From Croceicoccus hydrothermalis (GTDB lineage Bacteria; Pseudomonadota; Alphaproteobacteria; Sphingomonadales; Sphingomonadaceae): DNA of 64,000 nucleotides. The notes under the pieces are model-generated. The model saw only the letters and a list, made by a program, of their open reading frames with translations. It did not search any database and was not told the origin of the DNA. This document shows positions 37,319 through 47,827 of the stretch, piece after piece. The position numbers and the translations under genes are program-made. Numbering within the stretch: the stretch's first letter is position 1; each line of letters begins with the position of its first letter. The DNA is taken from the NCBI RefSeq assembly GCF_022378335.1, contig NZ_JAIQCI010000001.1, positions 1 through 64,000 on the forward strand. The letters are read 5' to 3'.

Positions 37319-38550
37319 GTCCTGCGCCTTCCTTGCAACGCGTTGAAACCGTCGCGCCCCAGATACGGATTGCGGCGCGTCACCGCCAGCAGCAGACCGA
37401 TGCTGAGGCACAGGGCGATCATCGACGAACCGCCATAGCTGATCAATGGGAGCGTCATGCCTTTCGACGGGAAAAGCTGAAGATTGACGGCGATATTGAT
37501 GAACGCCTGCCCGCCGAGCAAGGCCGCAAGCCCCGTCCCGCCAAGCACCGCGAACAGATCGTCCTCATCGCGAAGCCGCCACAACACCCGCACCACCAGC
37601 GCACAGAACAGCAGCGAAATCCCGGCCACGGCCACAAGGCCGAACTCCTCCCCGATCACGGACAGGATATAATCGGTATGCGCCTCGGGCAGGGAATTCT
37701 TGCGCTCCCCCATCCACAACCCGTGCCCGAACCATCCGCCCGACAGCATGGTCTTGTTGGCGAGATCGACCTGGCTGAATGCCTCCCCCCCTTCGAGAAA
37801 GGCATCGATGCGGTGCCGCGCATTGTCGTAGAACATGTAGGCGAGCGCGACGATCGAACCGATCGCCCCGACGGCAAGCCCGATATGCCGCCACGGCATG
37901 CCCGCACACAGCACCAGCACGAACCACACCCCGCACAGCAGCATGGCCGCCCCGAAATCGGGTTGCAGCATCAACAATCCGACTGAAAGCATCAGCAACG
38001 CCCCCGACGCCGCGATCACCGGAAGGCCGGGGTCGCGCACCTTCCACGACAGGATCCAGGCGAGTGCGAGGGCGAAGGCCGGCTTGTAGAATTCGCTCGG
38101 CTGAAACGAGGCACCGACATTGATCCAGCGGCGCGCGCCGTTCACCTCCGCCCCGACGAACGGCACCAGCACCAGCAGCCCGAGCATCCCCGCCGCCAGC
38201 ACGATGGCGAAACGGCGGGCAAGGTCGCGCGGCATCATCGAGGTCGCCGCCATCACCCCCGCGCCAAGCACGAGCCAGCGCACGTGCGGCCAGAAGAAAT
38301 AGAGATCGGGCAATGTCTTGCGCGCGGTCGAAAGCCGCTCTGCGCTGGCGGCGGAACCGGCCGCGACCGCGATGATGCCCGCGATCATCAGCGCGGCGAC
38401 GATGCCGAGCAGCACGCGATCGATCTCCCGCCACCAGATGGCGAGTTCACGGCGGCGCCCGCGCCGGTAACGGTTCGACTTGCGCGCGATATGGACGCCG
38501 CGCGTCTCGCCCGCAAAATGGCCGCCTTCGAAATGAGGGGTCACGTTCAT
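37315..38550 (-). CDS. ftsW: SEDS glycosyltransferase FtsW
   Basis: The 411-residue membrane protein polymerises septal peptidoglycan with the transpeptidase FtsI. About ten membrane segments are visible. SEDS motifs include NGARRWINVGASFQPSEFYK, QPDFGAAML and LPLISYGGSSM. The N-terminus has an Arg-rich cytoplasmic stretch of about 40 residues. It overlaps murD and murG. Confidence 0.95.
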   Translation of the reverse strand: MNVTPHFEGGHFAGETRGVHIARKSNRYRRGRRRELAIWWREIDRVLLGIVAALMIAGIIAVAAGSAASAERLSTARKTLPDLYFFWPHVRWLVLGAGVMAATSMMPRDLARRFAIVLAAGMLGLLVLVPFVGAEVNGARRWINVGASFQPSEFYKPAFALALAWILSWKVRDPGLPVIAASGALLMLSVGLLMLQPDFGAAMLLCGVWFVLVLCAGMPWRHIGLAVGAIGSIVALAYMFYDNARHRIDAFLEGGEAFSQVDLANKTMLSGGWFGHGLWMGERKNSLPEAHTDYILSVIGEEFGLVAVAGISLLFCALVVRVLWRLRDEDDLFAVLGGTGLAALLGGQAFINIAVNLQLFPSKGMTLPLISYGGSSMIALCLSIGLLLAVTRRNPYLGRDGFNALQGRRRT

Positions 38551-39905
38551 TGCTGTTGCCTCGCCTCCTCGATCGAGCGCACGTTTTGAATGAAGCATTC
38601 GCCGCGCTTTTCGTAATCGCGAAACTGGTCGAAACTGGCGCAGGCGGGCGACAGAAGCACGACATCGCCAGACGTGGCCGCGGCGGCGGCGGCATGGACC
38701 GCCTGGCCCAGCATCTCGGCCCGGGTGACGGTCACATCGGGCGACAGAAGACCAGCAAACATCTCGCCCGCCTCGCCGATGGTATAGGCCGCGGCCACGT
38801 GATGCAGCCAGCCCGCGCATTCCTCCAGCGCGTCTCCCTTCGCCAGCCCGCCCATGATCCAGTGGATGCGGGGCCGCCCCTCCCGCGGGGCAAAGGCGGC
38901 AAGCGCCGGCGCGGCGGATGCGGGGTTCGTCGCCTTGCTGTCGTTGATGAACACGACGCCGCCGATTTCGGCGACCCGCTGCATCCGGTGGGGCAATCCC
39001 GTAAAGCTGGCCAGAGCGCGGGCGATGTCCGCATCGTTCAGCCCGCATGCCCGCGCCGCGGCGGTCGCGGCCGCGACATTGGCCCGGTTGTGCGGCCCCT
39101 GCAGCGCGGGCCAGTCCGACTGCTGCGACGGGATCGCGACATCCTCGATCACGGTCGGTGCACGCCCGGCGAGTGCCTGCGCGACCTGCGGTATGGCGCG
39201 AAGCGACCGCGCATCGACGATTCCCGTGCCCTTGCCGCCCTGCATCTCGAACAGCCGGGCCTTTGCCGCGGCATAGCCTGCGAAACCGTCGTCGTACCGG
39301 TCGAGATGATCGGGCGTCAGGTTGAGCAGCAAGGCGCAATCGCACGCCAGCGAATGCGTGAGGTCGATCTGATAGCTCGACAATTCGAGCACATAGACCC
39401 CGCCTGCGGGCAGCGCCTCGGTCGCGAGGATGGGAATGCCGATGTTCCCGCCCATGCGCGCGGCGACCCCCGCGGTGTCGAGCATATGCTGCACCAGCGC
39501 GGTGGTCGTCGATTTGCCATTGGTGCCGGTGATGCCCACCACGGTGTGCGGCGGGATCGCTGCACGGTTCTGCGCGAAAAGTTCGATATCGCCAATGAGC
39601 GGCACGCCTGCCGCCCGCGCGATTTCGGCGATGGGATGGCGGTTGAGCGGGACGCCCGGCGACACCACGATCCCGTCGAACCCGGCAAGCGCGTCCACGT
39701 CCATCTCGCCCAGTTCGACGCGACCCTCGCTCGCCGCCATGGTCGCGTCGCGCGCATCCGCGTCCCGGTCCCACGCCCGCACATGCGCCCCTGCATTCAG
39801 CAAGGTGCGCACCGCCGCCTGCCCGCTGCGCGCAAGGCCGAGCACGCCATAGCGTCGCCCGGCGAAAACCTGCGGCGACAGGATCGAGGCGGCGCCCCCG
39901 CTCAC
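38547..39905 (-). CDS. murD: UDP-N-acetylmuramoylalanine-D-glutamate ligase
   Basis: The 452-residue enzyme adds D-Glu to UDP-MurNAc-Ala. The P-loop is [15 protein letters not shown], the central motif [17 protein letters not shown], and the C-terminal domain has [15 protein letters not shown]. The start is GTG inside the mraY stop (GTGA overlap), giving the N-terminal Rossmann part [14 protein letters not shown]. Confidence 0.95.
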   Translation of the reverse strand: MSGGAASILSPQVFAGRRYGVLGLARSGQAAVRTLLNAGAHVRAWDRDADARDATMAASEGRVELGEMDVDALAGFDGIVVSPGVPLNRHPIAEIARAAGVPLIGDIELFAQNRAAIPPHTVVGITGTNGKSTTTALVQHMLDTAGVAARMGGNIGIPILATEALPAGGVYVLELSSYQIDLTHSLACDCALLLNLTPDHLDRYDDGFAGYAAAKARLFEMQGGKGTGIVDARSLRAIPQVAQALAGRAPTVIEDVAIPSQQSDWPALQGPHNRANVAAATAAARACGLNDADIARALASFTGLPHRMQRVAEIGGVVFINDSKATNPASAAPALAAFAPREGRPRIHWIMGGLAKGDALEECAGWLHHVAAAYTIGEAGEMFAGLLSPDVTVTRAEMLGQAVHAAAAAATSGDVVLLSPACASFDQFRDYEKRGECFIQNVRSIEEARQQQ

Positions 39906-40963
39906 CGCAGTTTCAACGTCGCGAGCCCGATCACGGCCAGCACGATGGCCACGATCCAGAAGCGGATGACGACGGTGGATTCGGCCCATCCCTTCTGTTC
40001 GTAATGATGGTGGATCGGCGCCATCTTGAAAACGCGCTTGCCCGTCCGCTTGAACCAGAACACCTGAATGATGACCGATGCGGCCTCCAGCACGAAAAGC
40101 CCGCCCACGATGCCGAGCACGACCTCGTGATGCGTGCCCACCGCGATGGTGCCCAGCGCCCCGCCGAGCGCGAGCGAACCGGTATCGCCCATGAACACGG
40201 CGGCAGGCGGCGCATTGAACCACAGGAACGCAAGCCCTCCGCCGATGATCGCGGCACATAGAATGGCAAGCTCGCCCGCCCCCTCGACAAAGGGAATGCC
40301 CAGATAGGCGGCAAAATCGGTCCGCCCGACAAGATAGGCGATGATCGCGAACGTGCCCGCCGCGATGATCACCGGCATCGTGGCCAGACCGTCGAGCCCA
40401 TCGGTCAGGTTCACCGCATTGCCCGCACCCACGATGACGAAGGCGGCGAACAGGTAATAGAGCGGCCCCAGCGGAATACCGAACGTCACGAAGGGCAGAT
40501 AAAGGCTGGTATCGCGCACGATCAGCCACGCAGCCACCCCGGCAATGGCGAATTCACCGGCGAGCCGCACTTTCCCGGATACGCCGGCATGGCTGGACTT
40601 TCGCACCTTGTCCCAATCGTCGAGGAACCCGATCAGGCCAAAACCCACGGTCACCGCGATGCAAGCCCATACCAGGAACGAGCGCAAATCCATCCACAGC
40701 AGCATGGAGACGGTGACGCTGATCAACACGAGCAGCCCGCCCATCGTCGGCGTGCCCCGCTTGGCCAGATGCGTCTGCGGCCCGTCGAGGCGGATCGGCT
40801 GCCCCTTGCCCTGGCTCAGCCGGAGCATGTTGATGAAGCGCGGCCCCATCACCAGCCCGATGACGAGCGCCGTCAGCAGGCAGGCCCCGGCGCGGAATGT
40901 CTGATACCGGACAAGATTGGCCAGCCCTTCGAAATTCAGCCACTCGGCAATCAGAAAAAGCAT
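39902..40963 (-). CDS. mraY: phospho-MurNAc-pentapeptide transferase
   Basis: The 353-residue membrane enzyme attaches phospho-MurNAc-pentapeptide to undecaprenyl phosphate, making lipid I. Signature parts are [46 protein letters not shown] and APIHHHYE. About ten membrane segments are predicted. It is preceded by a 191-bp gap, one of only three true gaps in the cluster. Confidence 0.97.
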   Translation of the reverse strand: MLFLIAEWLNFEGLANLVRYQTFRAGACLLTALVIGLVMGPRFINMLRLSQGKGQPIRLDGPQTHLAKRGTPTMGGLLVLISVTVSMLLWMDLRSFLVWACIAVTVGFGLIGFLDDWDKVRKSSHAGVSGKVRLAGEFAIAGVAAWLIVRDTSLYLPFVTFGIPLGPLYYLFAAFVIVGAGNAVNLTDGLDGLATMPVIIAAGTFAIIAYLVGRTDFAAYLGIPFVEGAGELAILCAAIIGGGLAFLWFNAPPAAVFMGDTGSLALGGALGTIAVGTHHEVVLGIVGGLFVLEAASVIIQVFWFKRTGKRVFKMAPIHHHYEQKGWAESTVVIRFWIVAIVLAVIGLATLKLR

Positions 40964-41154
40964 CGAAATTCCCTTGGCGTACCGGCGAACCGGATCGGCG
41001 CGATTGCAATGTCCAAAAGGCCGGCGCATGCGACCTGCGATAATGCCATGGGCGATTGGATGCCGCTTGTGAAGAAGCGTGTTGCCCGGTTTCCCCGACG
41101 CGGCGCCGCATACGCAAATCGGGGCGGGATCGAAATGGCCCGCCGTGCCATGGT

Positions 41155-42135
41155 TCAGTCCGCCCCGACCCCCGAAGTGATCTTTTCGCAAGTCCGGCTC
41201 GCAAACGCATCGTCGGCGAGCGTCATCGCCGCCGCGCCCAATGATGCGCCCGCCGCACGCATCGCGCCGATGACGGCCATCGTGGCACCGGCATCAGCAC
41301 CGTCGGCAATGGTATAGCACAGCGGACGGCCATGGATCTCAACGGAGACCAGCGTGCCGCCGAACGGTCCGTCCACCTGGTCGAGCAGGCGGATATCGGC
41401 GCTTGCCCGCAGGCCATATGCGGTGACGGCCGCGCCCGCATCCATCGCCGCCGCACGCCAGCGCGCGAAATCGGGATGGTCGGCGGGAAGGATCGCGGCG
41501 CCGCCCGCCTCGACCGAAGCGGCGACACGGCGGCCCGCCTCGCGGCCCGCGTCAGGCCCCAAGATGACCAGATGGGGGCGCAGCGGTTCGGGCGCCGTGA
41601 CGCCGTCGATCCCAAAAAGCGCATGGCTGCGATCCGCCGCAAGCCGGGACAGCGCGAGGTCGAGCCCCTGTCCCGTATCGGCGGTCCAGCTTGTCCCCCT
41701 GCTGGCAAGCTTGAGCGCGCGGCCCAGCACGTCGGCCACCGTGTCGCCGGAAAAGCCGAGGATCGCCATGATCGTGCCACGCGCCCGGTTGCGCGATGCG
41801 CGGGCGAGCAGGGACAATGCCTCCCCCGTTTCATCGACGAGTATATGTGGGCCGGCAAGCGAAGTCGTGGTGACGATACCGGCGGCGCCATTCGCACGGG
41901 CAGCCTGCGCATCCGTGTCGCCACGCGCGAAATAAAGCGTGCCCTGCTTCACATCCTCCGCAGTGATGGCGACATCGCTTGCGGCGAAATCGCCCGACAA
42001 CTGCCCGCCGACCGAACTTGCCACCGCCTGCGCGCGCCAGAGCGGCTTGTCCGCAAGGCCGTGCGTTTCCGCAATGATCCGCGCGCGGGTTGCCGAGGGG
42101 ACGGGGCGTATGCTGACCTTGGATGCACCACTCAT
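41155..42135 (-). CDS. degenerate MurF-like protein
   Basis: This gene occupies the usual murF position but encodes only 326 residues, whereas MurF has about 450-480. The N-terminal MurF-like domain is recognisable ([57 protein letters not shown]). At the P-loop the sequence is GFSGDT (residues 127-132) instead of GxxGKT, so the ATP-binding Lys is Asp. The middle domain is partly recognisable ([27 protein letters not shown]), and the C-terminal Mur-ligase domain is missing. A catalytic role is unlikely. The functional MurF is expected elsewhere in the genome. It overlaps murE by four bases. Confidence 0.75.
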   Translation of the reverse strand: MSGASKVSIRPVPSATRARIIAETHGLADKPLWRAQAVASSVGGQLSGDFAASDVAITAEDVKQGTLYFARGDTDAQAARANGAAGIVTTTSLAGPHILVDETGEALSLLARASRNRARGTIMAILGFSGDTVADVLGRALKLASRGTSWTADTGQGLDLALSRLAADRSHALFGIDGVTAPEPLRPHLVILGPDAGREAGRRVAASVEAGGAAILPADHPDFARWRAAAMDAGAAVTAYGLRASADIRLLDQVDGPFGGTLVSVEIHGRPLCYTIADGADAGATMAVIGAMRAAGASLGAAAMTLADDAFASRTCEKITSGVGAD

Positions 42136-43613
42136 GCTGCGCACTCCCTTGCTACGGTTACGTCGTCGAACGGTTCGATGCGCTGTGCATCGCCGCGCCC
42201 GTGGATCTGCCCCTGCTCATGCCCCTTTCCGGCGATGAGGACGATGTCGCCCCGACCGGCTTCGGCAATGGCGGCGGCAATCGCCTCGCGCCTGCCCGCG
42301 ACTTCGCGCAAGGTACCTTCGTCGGCCCCGGCAAGGATCGCGGCGCGGATCGCGGCCGGGTCTTCGCCGCGTGGATTGTCGTCGGTGACGATGGCGATGT
42401 CGCTGCCCCGCGCCGCAACCGCGCCCATCGGTCCGCGCTTTCCGGTATCGCGGTCGCCGCCCGCGCCGAACACCGTGATAAGCCGACCCGACACATGCGG
42501 GCGAAGCGCGGCAATCGCAGCCTCCAGCGCGTCCGGCGTGTGGGCGTAATCGACATAAACCGGCGCGCCGGCCCGGCTGATCGCCGCGCGTTCGAGCCGT
42601 CCGCGCACCGGTTGCAACCGGCCCATCGCGTCGAACACCTGTACCGCATCCGGCCCGTCTTTCCCGCCCGTCACGATAGCCAGCCCTGCGGCACACAGCG
42701 CATTCGCAGCCTGATAGGCACCGATCAGAGGCAACCGAACCGTGCGTTCGCGCCCGTCGTGACGGAGGGCAAGCTCCTGCCCAAGCTCCGTCGGTGTGCG
42801 CGACAGAAGCCGGATCCCCACGCCCCCGTCGCCGCCATCGCCATTTTCGCCCACCGCGAACAGCTTCAAACCGCGCCGTCGCACCCGTTCGGCGACCGCG
42901 GCGCTCTTGCCATCGTCCATCCACACGACCGCCGCGCCGCCATCGTCGACGACCTCGTCGACAAGGCGCATCTTCGCCGCGAAATATGCGTCCATGTCCG
43001 CGTGGTAGTCGAGATGGTCGCGCGACAGATTGGTGAAGGCGCAGGCCGCCACCGGCAGGCCTTCGTTGCGATATTGGGAAAGGCCGTGGCTCGACGCCTC
43101 ATACGCCACATGGGTGACCCCTTCGCGAGCAAGGCCGGTCATGTTCGACAGAAATGTCGCGATGTCCGGCGTGGTCAGGCCGGTGGACACCGATTCGTCC
43201 GGCGTCGTCACGCCCAGCGTGCCGATCGACGCCGCGGAAAAACCGCACATGCGCCAGATCTGCCGCGTCATTTCCACCGTCGATGTCTTGCCATTCGTAC
43301 CGGTCACGGCGACGACGGTTCTGGGCGTGGGGCGGAAAAATCCCGCCGCGATCCGGGCAAAGGCGCGGCGTGGTTCCGCATCGGCGATGTGGATCGCGCC
43401 GTCGACATGCGCCTCGGGCCGGGCGACGATGGCGACCGCACCGGCCGCGATCGCCTGCGGGATGAAATCCTCGCCATTGGCGCTGCTTCCCCGAAACGCG
43501 CCGAACACGCTGCCTTTGGCGACCTTGCGATTATCGATGGCAAAGCCGGTGACTTCCGCATCGTCCGCGACCAGTTCGTATCCCGCACGTTCGAGTAGCG
43601 TGTTCAACCGCAT
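42132..43613 (-). CDS. murE: UDP-MurNAc-tripeptide synthetase, meso-diaminopimelate type
   Basis: The 493-residue ligase adds meso-diaminopimelate to the peptide. The P-loop is AVTGTNGKTSTVEM. The DNPR motif in VTDDNPRGEDP marks the diaminopimelate-specific type rather than the lysine type. TTPDIATF and NLSRDHLDYHADMDAYFAAK are further family motifs. The ATG at 43613 overlaps the ftsI stop by one base. Confidence 0.96.
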   Translation of the reverse strand: MRLNTLLERAGYELVADDAEVTGFAIDNRKVAKGSVFGAFRGSSANGEDFIPQAIAAGAVAIVARPEAHVDGAIHIADAEPRRAFARIAAGFFRPTPRTVVAVTGTNGKTSTVEMTRQIWRMCGFSAASIGTLGVTTPDESVSTGLTTPDIATFLSNMTGLAREGVTHVAYEASSHGLSQYRNEGLPVAACAFTNLSRDHLDYHADMDAYFAAKMRLVDEVVDDGGAAVVWMDDGKSAAVAERVRRRGLKLFAVGENGDGGDGGVGIRLLSRTPTELGQELALRHDGRERTVRLPLIGAYQAANALCAAGLAIVTGGKDGPDAVQVFDAMGRLQPVRGRLERAAISRAGAPVYVDYAHTPDALEAAIAALRPHVSGRLITVFGAGGDRDTGKRGPMGAVAARGSDIAIVTDDNPRGEDPAAIRAAILAGADEGTLREVAGRREAIAAAIAEAGRGDIVLIAGKGHEQGQIHGRGDAQRIEPFDDVTVARECAA

Positions 43614-45400
43614 CAATGCGCTCCCCCTACCAGCGGCATCAGGTCGGACAGGTCGATGTCGCGATTTTCATCCGGATACACGCCGAGCATCGGCCCGATC
43701 CGCGGGACCAGCCGACCAACGGCAGGCGCCGCGTTCCATGCCGCCGTCCGCTGATACGACGTGGCGGGCGTGCCCTTCGGCTCGTCGAACATCGTGATCA
43801 CGACATAGCGCGGATTGTCCATCGGAAAGGCGGAGGCGAACGTCGTCACCAGCGTCGTGCGGGCATAGCCGCCATCGGTCGGTTTTTCCGCGCTGCCCGT
43901 CTTCCCGCCGAGACGGAAGCCCGGCGCCTCCGCCTTGCGGCCGGTGCCGTCCACCACGATCATGCGCAGCATCTGCCGCATGCGGGCGCTCGTCGCTTCC
44001 TTGAACACGCGGCGGCCCTTCGGCGCTTCGCCGGGGCCGAGCTTGCGAAGGGTCGCCGGGCGCCAGATGCCGCCGTTCACCATCGCAGCATAGGCGCTGG
44101 CAAGGTGGAGCGGCGTCACTGCGATACCGTGGCCATAGGCGACCGTCATCGTGGTGAGACGCGGCCATTCGCCGCTGCGCCAGATCGGAAAGCCCCGCGC
44201 GGGCAGTTCGATCCGGGGCCGCTCGTTAAAGCCGAGCAGCTCCATCTTTGCCTTCATGCGCTTCGACCCCAGCTCGTCCGCGATCTGCGCCGTGACGATG
44301 TTGGAGGAATGCATCAAGGCTTCGGGTACGTTGAGGCTCGCGCCGAGCGAGTGGCTGTCGCGAATGGTGAACCGCCCGACACGAAGCCCGCGCCCCGCCG
44401 GGTAACGCCGCGCCAGATTGGTGACCGTGCCGGCATCGATCGCGGCGGCAACGGCGAGCGGCTTGAACGTGGAGCCCAGTTCGTAGACCTGGTTCGTGAC
44501 CCGGTTGAACATCAGCTTCATCCCCTCCTCGTCGATCTTGTTCGGATCGAAGGAGGGAAGCGAGGCGAGCGCGATCACCTCGCCTGTATCAACGTCGAGC
44601 ACGATCCCCGCCGCGCCCAGCGCCTGCGCCTCGCCAATGCCGCGCATGAGCTCATCCTCGAGCGCGGCCTGCACCCGCGCGTCGATCGACAGCGGCACCG
44701 GCGTGCCGCGCGTCGCCGGATCGGACAGCTGCGCGTCATACACCTGCTCCATGCCCACGCGTCCCTTCCCGTCGGACGCGACATAGCCGAGAACATGCGC
44801 GGCAAGATTGCCTTCGGGGTAATAGCGGCTGGGTTCCGCGGGCTGGTTGAGCGCCGGCTCGCCGATGGCAAACACCTTCGTCGCTTCTGCGGGCAGGATA
44901 CGGCGGCGCAGATATTGCCCCTTGCCCGATGCGAGCCGCCGGGTCAGGTCGGCCTCGTCCATGTCGGGGAAGATCGCGACCAGCTTCTTCGCAACCTCGG
45001 CGGCGGGCCGGGTCAGCGGCGGGCCACCCTCCATCGCCCTGGGATTGAACCAGAGCGCATAGGATTGAAAATCGCGCGCCAGCGGGACGCCGTTGCGGTC
45101 GGTGATCTGCCCCCTGTCGGGGAGCAACGCATCGCCGGCGCGCACCGGCACGCCGTCGCTTTCAAAAAAGCCCAGCACCGCGACGCGCAGCAACAGCACG
45201 GCGGTGAACATGGCGAAGAAGAACGCGATCCACGCCATGCGTTGCCGCGCCTGGCGCAGCGCGGCCGTGCGAAGGTTGCCCCGGCTCGCCGGCGGGGGCG
45301 CGGCATGGGTTTCGCCATGCGCGCCGCGGACGCGTGCGCCGCCCGAAAATTCCCGCGATGGTTCGAAATTCGCCCCGTAGCCGAGCGGCGCCGTGGCCAT
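43613..45400 (-). CDS. ftsI: penicillin-binding protein 3 / FtsI
   Basis: The 595-residue septal transpeptidase has a cytoplasmic N-terminus, one membrane segment at about residues 56-78 and a PBP dimerisation domain (GQITDRNGVPLARDF). The transpeptidase domain has the SxxK motif STFK (YELGSTFKPLA), the SxN motif in MHSSNIVTAQIA and the KTG motif in GGKTGSAEKP. It overlaps the ftsL stop and murE start by one base each (TGATG). Confidence 0.96.
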   Translation of the reverse strand: MATAPLGYGANFEPSREFSGGARVRGAHGETHAAPPPASRGNLRTAALRQARQRMAWIAFFFAMFTAVLLLRVAVLGFFESDGVPVRAGDALLPDRGQITDRNGVPLARDFQSYALWFNPRAMEGGPPLTRPAAEVAKKLVAIFPDMDEADLTRRLASGKGQYLRRRILPAEATKVFAIGEPALNQPAEPSRYYPEGNLAAHVLGYVASDGKGRVGMEQVYDAQLSDPATRGTPVPLSIDARVQAALEDELMRGIGEAQALGAAGIVLDVDTGEVIALASLPSFDPNKIDEEGMKLMFNRVTNQVYELGSTFKPLAVAAAIDAGTVTNLARRYPAGRGLRVGRFTIRDSHSLGASLNVPEALMHSSNIVTAQIADELGSKRMKAKMELLGFNERPRIELPARGFPIWRSGEWPRLTTMTVAYGHGIAVTPLHLASAYAAMVNGGIWRPATLRKLGPGEAPKGRRVFKEATSARMRQMLRMIVVDGTGRKAEAPGFRLGGKTGSAEKPTDGGYARTTLVTTFASAFPMDNPRYVVITMFDEPKGTPATSYQRTAAWNAAPAVGRLVPRIGPMLGVYPDENRDIDLSDLMPLVGGAH

Positions 45401-46011
45401 CAATCGGCTCCTTCCGCCTTGGCCAGAACGGCATCGAGGTCGAAGCGTTCGGCAAAATTGCTCGGGGTCGCGGCCTTGCCTGCCGGAATGGCGGGCAGGG
45501 TCGACGGCTCGACACGCATTGGCTTCGGCCCTGTCGCGGTGCTGCGCGCATTGTCCCGCGCGACCAGTTGCCGCATCATGCCGATGGGCGCGGCGGCATT
45601 GTCGGCGGAGGCCACGCGCACGGGCGCCTCGCCAGCCGGGGCTGCCTCTTGCGGCTTATCCCCGGCATCGGCCATGCGCATCGGCGCAGGGGCCGCGACA
45701 TCGACCGGCTTGCCCAGCATGGTGAGTTCCTGCCGCGTTTCGAAGAACTGATCCGCCTTGGGCGCGACATAGCCGAATTCGACCTCGTTCCAGCGGACGA
45801 GTTGCTGCTGCCGCGCGCGGGTCTGAAACTCGGTCTCGAGCACGATCAGCTCCTGCTTCGTCTGCAGGATCTGTCGCTCGGTCGCGGCGATGTCGCTCTT
45901 CACGCCCTTCACCTGCAGCATCAGGGCAAAGCACAAGGCCAGCGCCACCAGCACCGCGGCGCTCCACATCATGGCCTGCGTGCGATTGCGGCTGATCATG
46001 GGGCCGGTCAT
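45400..46011 (-). CDS. ftsL: FtsL-like cell-division protein
   Basis: The 203-residue bitopic protein has a short cytoplasmic N-terminus, a membrane segment at about residues 15-35 ([19 protein letters not shown]) and a periplasmic coiled coil ([20 protein letters not shown]). This is followed by a long low-complexity Ala/Pro-rich tail of about 100 residues. Position between rsmH and ftsI and this topology identify it as FtsL, which is poorly conserved in sequence. The tail is longer than in E. coli FtsL. Confidence 0.82.
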   Translation of the reverse strand: MTGPMISRNRTQAMMWSAAVLVALALCFALMLQVKGVKSDIAATERQILQTKQELIVLETEFQTRARQQQLVRWNEVEFGYVAPKADQFFETRQELTMLGKPVDVAAPAPMRMADAGDKPQEAAPAGEAPVRVASADNAAAPIGMMRQLVARDNARSTATGPKPMRVEPSTLPAIPAGKAATPSNFAERFDLDAVLAKAEGAD

Positions 46012-46997
46012 GCGGTGTTCCTCTGCGATGCGGGGCGGGCGGGGGCGGCGGTGCGGGTGGCGGCGCGAAGCACGGCGGAACGCGCGCGGGGGTTGCGCGA
46101 CAGCTCCGCATCGCCCGGACGGACGGGTTTGGCAGGCCTTGCAAAAACGGCGCTGGCCACGTGGTCCGTCGCGGGCATGTGGCGCGACGGCGCTGCGCCC
46201 GTATTGGACGCATCGCGCAGGAAATGCTTCACGATGCGGTCTTCAAGGCTGTGGAAACTGACCACGGCGAGCCGCCCGCCTTCGCGCAGCAAATCCTCCG
46301 CCGCGCAAAGACCGGCGCGCAATTCGTCGAGTTCGGCATTCACATGGATGCGAATCGCCTGAAAACTGCGGGTGGCGGGGTCCTTCGGGGCGTTGGCGCG
46401 GCGATCGTTGCGATTGAAGCCGAGCGCCTTGCGCACGATATCGGCCAGCGCGCCCGTCGTTTCCAATGGGCGCGCCGCGACGATGGCCCGCGCGACACGG
46501 CGCGACTGCCGCTCCTCACCATATTGATACAGCACGTCGGCGATCGCGCCTTCTTCCGCGCCGTTAACGAAATCGGCGGCGCTTTCCCCCTCCCGCGACA
46601 TGCGCATGTCGAGCGGGCCGTCCGCGGAAAAGGCAAAGCCGCGCTCCGCCTGGTCGAGCTGCATGGAGGATACGCCGATATCCATCACCACGCCATCGAC
46701 CTGGCGCACGCCGGCCTCGCGCATGGCATCGGCCATTTCGGAAAAGCGGCGCGGATGAAGGACGAGCCTCGGCGTATCGCCCGATGTTTCCGGCCAGTCG
46801 CGCGCGGCGGCGATGGCGGTCGGATCGCGGTCGAAGGCATGGACGGTCGCCCCCGCCGCGAGCAAGGCACGGGTATAGCCGCCCGCCCCGAAGGTTGCGT
46901 CGATCACCACCGCATTTTCGAGCGGTTGCAGCGCTTCGATCACCTCGTTCAGCAGCACGGGGACGTGCGGCGCGTCATGATTTGCAGCAGCGCTCAC
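46008..46997 (-). CDS. rsmH: 16S rRNA m4C1402 methyltransferase
   Basis: The 329-residue SAM-dependent enzyme methylates C1402 of 16S rRNA. Motifs are [42 protein letters not shown] and AFQAIRI-type [13 protein letters not shown], with [13 protein letters not shown]. The GTG start lies in the mraZ stop (GTGA) and places the conserved HVPVLL near residue 11. Confidence 0.95.
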   Translation of the reverse strand: MSAAANHDAPHVPVLLNEVIEALQPLENAVVIDATFGAGGYTRALLAAGATVHAFDRDPTAIAAARDWPETSGDTPRLVLHPRRFSEMADAMREAGVRQVDGVVMDIGVSSMQLDQAERGFAFSADGPLDMRMSREGESAADFVNGAEEGAIADVLYQYGEERQSRRVARAIVAARPLETTGALADIVRKALGFNRNDRRANAPKDPATRSFQAIRIHVNAELDELRAGLCAAEDLLREGGRLAVVSFHSLEDRIVKHFLRDASNTGAAPSRHMPATDHVASAVFARPAKPVRPGDAELSRNPRARSAVLRAATRTAAPARPASQRNTA

Positions 46998-47497
46998 TTG
47001 CGCCCCCGCTTCGGCTTGGCCGCCTCGTTGCGCAGCGATTCGCACGCCGCCTTAGCCGCGGTCCAGTCGTCGCCCATCTCGAACAGGCGCACAGGGTTCC
47101 ACAAGGTGAAGAACGCGCCGCCACCTTGAAAGAACAGCTCGCCTTCGATCCGGGCGAGGTCGATCAGATGGTCCGGCATGATGAAGCGGCCCGATTCGTC
47201 GAACGGAATTTCCAGAAAGCCGTAAAGCTGCGCCGAACGTGTATCGCGGTCGAATTCGCGGTCCATGCGCAGCGCCCGCTCCTCTTCACGGTCGAGCTGT
47301 ATCTCAAGCTCATCCATGCGCGAGAGGCCGAATCCGGTCAGGCAGTCCCACCGCTCATGCTTGGCAAGGCACAGGATGCGCGAATCATCAGACGATTCGC
47401 GCACCACCTTGCGGAACGCAGGAGGCAGCACGAATCGGTTCTTCTCGCCGCGTAGCGAGAAGCCCTGCCCCCTGTAGCTGTGCGGCCGTGCCGGCAC
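46994..47497 (-). CDS. mraZ: MraZ transcriptional regulator
   Basis: The 167-residue protein has two SpoVT-AbrB-type half-sites ([16 protein letters not shown] and [12 protein letters not shown]), each with the conserved R-F-x-x-P core. It is the first gene of the cluster and in other bacteria represses its own operon. The GTG start is preceded by GGGGA at 6 bases, and the frame upstream is closed by a TAA. Confidence 0.93.
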   Translation of the reverse strand: MPARPHSYRGQGFSLRGEKNRFVLPPAFRKVVRESSDDSRILCLAKHERWDCLTGFGLSRMDELEIQLDREEERALRMDREFDRDTRSAQLYGFLEIPFDESGRFIMPDHLIDLARIEGELFFQGGGAFFTLWNPVRLFEMGDDWTAAKAACESLRNEAAKPKRGRK

Positions 47498-47827
47498 GTA
47501 GCGTCCCCAAAATTACAAACGCGTTTCTCCTTCCGGTGCCGTGCGTGAGCATGGCCCGGTACGCCCCCTTTCGGCGCGGGAAATGATCGTTCCAGTGAAT
47601 GGAATCGCTATTAACCCAAAGGGGGTGGGGATGAAAGGGGAATTCGCGGGAAACTACGCCCAAAATGAGCTTTACGTGCGTTCCCGGACCGCGTTTACCG
47701 TCCGCTAACTATGCGAATCCGCAAGGAAACGTCAATCGACACGGCTCGTCCCGTGCAATCCCCATCGTTTTGCGGTCATGTCGGCCATCCGTCCCGCGCG
47801 ATCCCCGATCGGGAGGACGCGGAGCTG
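47498..47827. promoter_or_regulatory. upstream region of the dcw cluster
   Basis: No gene is seen in this 330-bp stretch, which should hold the mraZ promoter. On the plus strand GGGGA (47627-47631), GGGGA (47637-47641) and CGGGA (47647-47651) repeat with an exact 10-base period, the spacing of MraZ-binding boxes, although they point away from mraZ. Two GANTC sites (GAATC at 47602 and 47714) suggest control by CcrM methylation and the GcrA protein encoded in this window. No clear -35/-10 pair is visible. Confidence 0.5.

Noticed and set aside
34890-37438. Two long plus-strand frames opposite murC and murG
   Set aside because: Both lie entirely opposite genes with clear catalytic motifs and show no family resemblance.
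40964-41154. MurF C-terminal domain hidden by a frameshift
   Set aside because: None of the three minus-strand frames in the gap shows a MurF C-terminal motif, so a simple frameshift does not explain the short protein.
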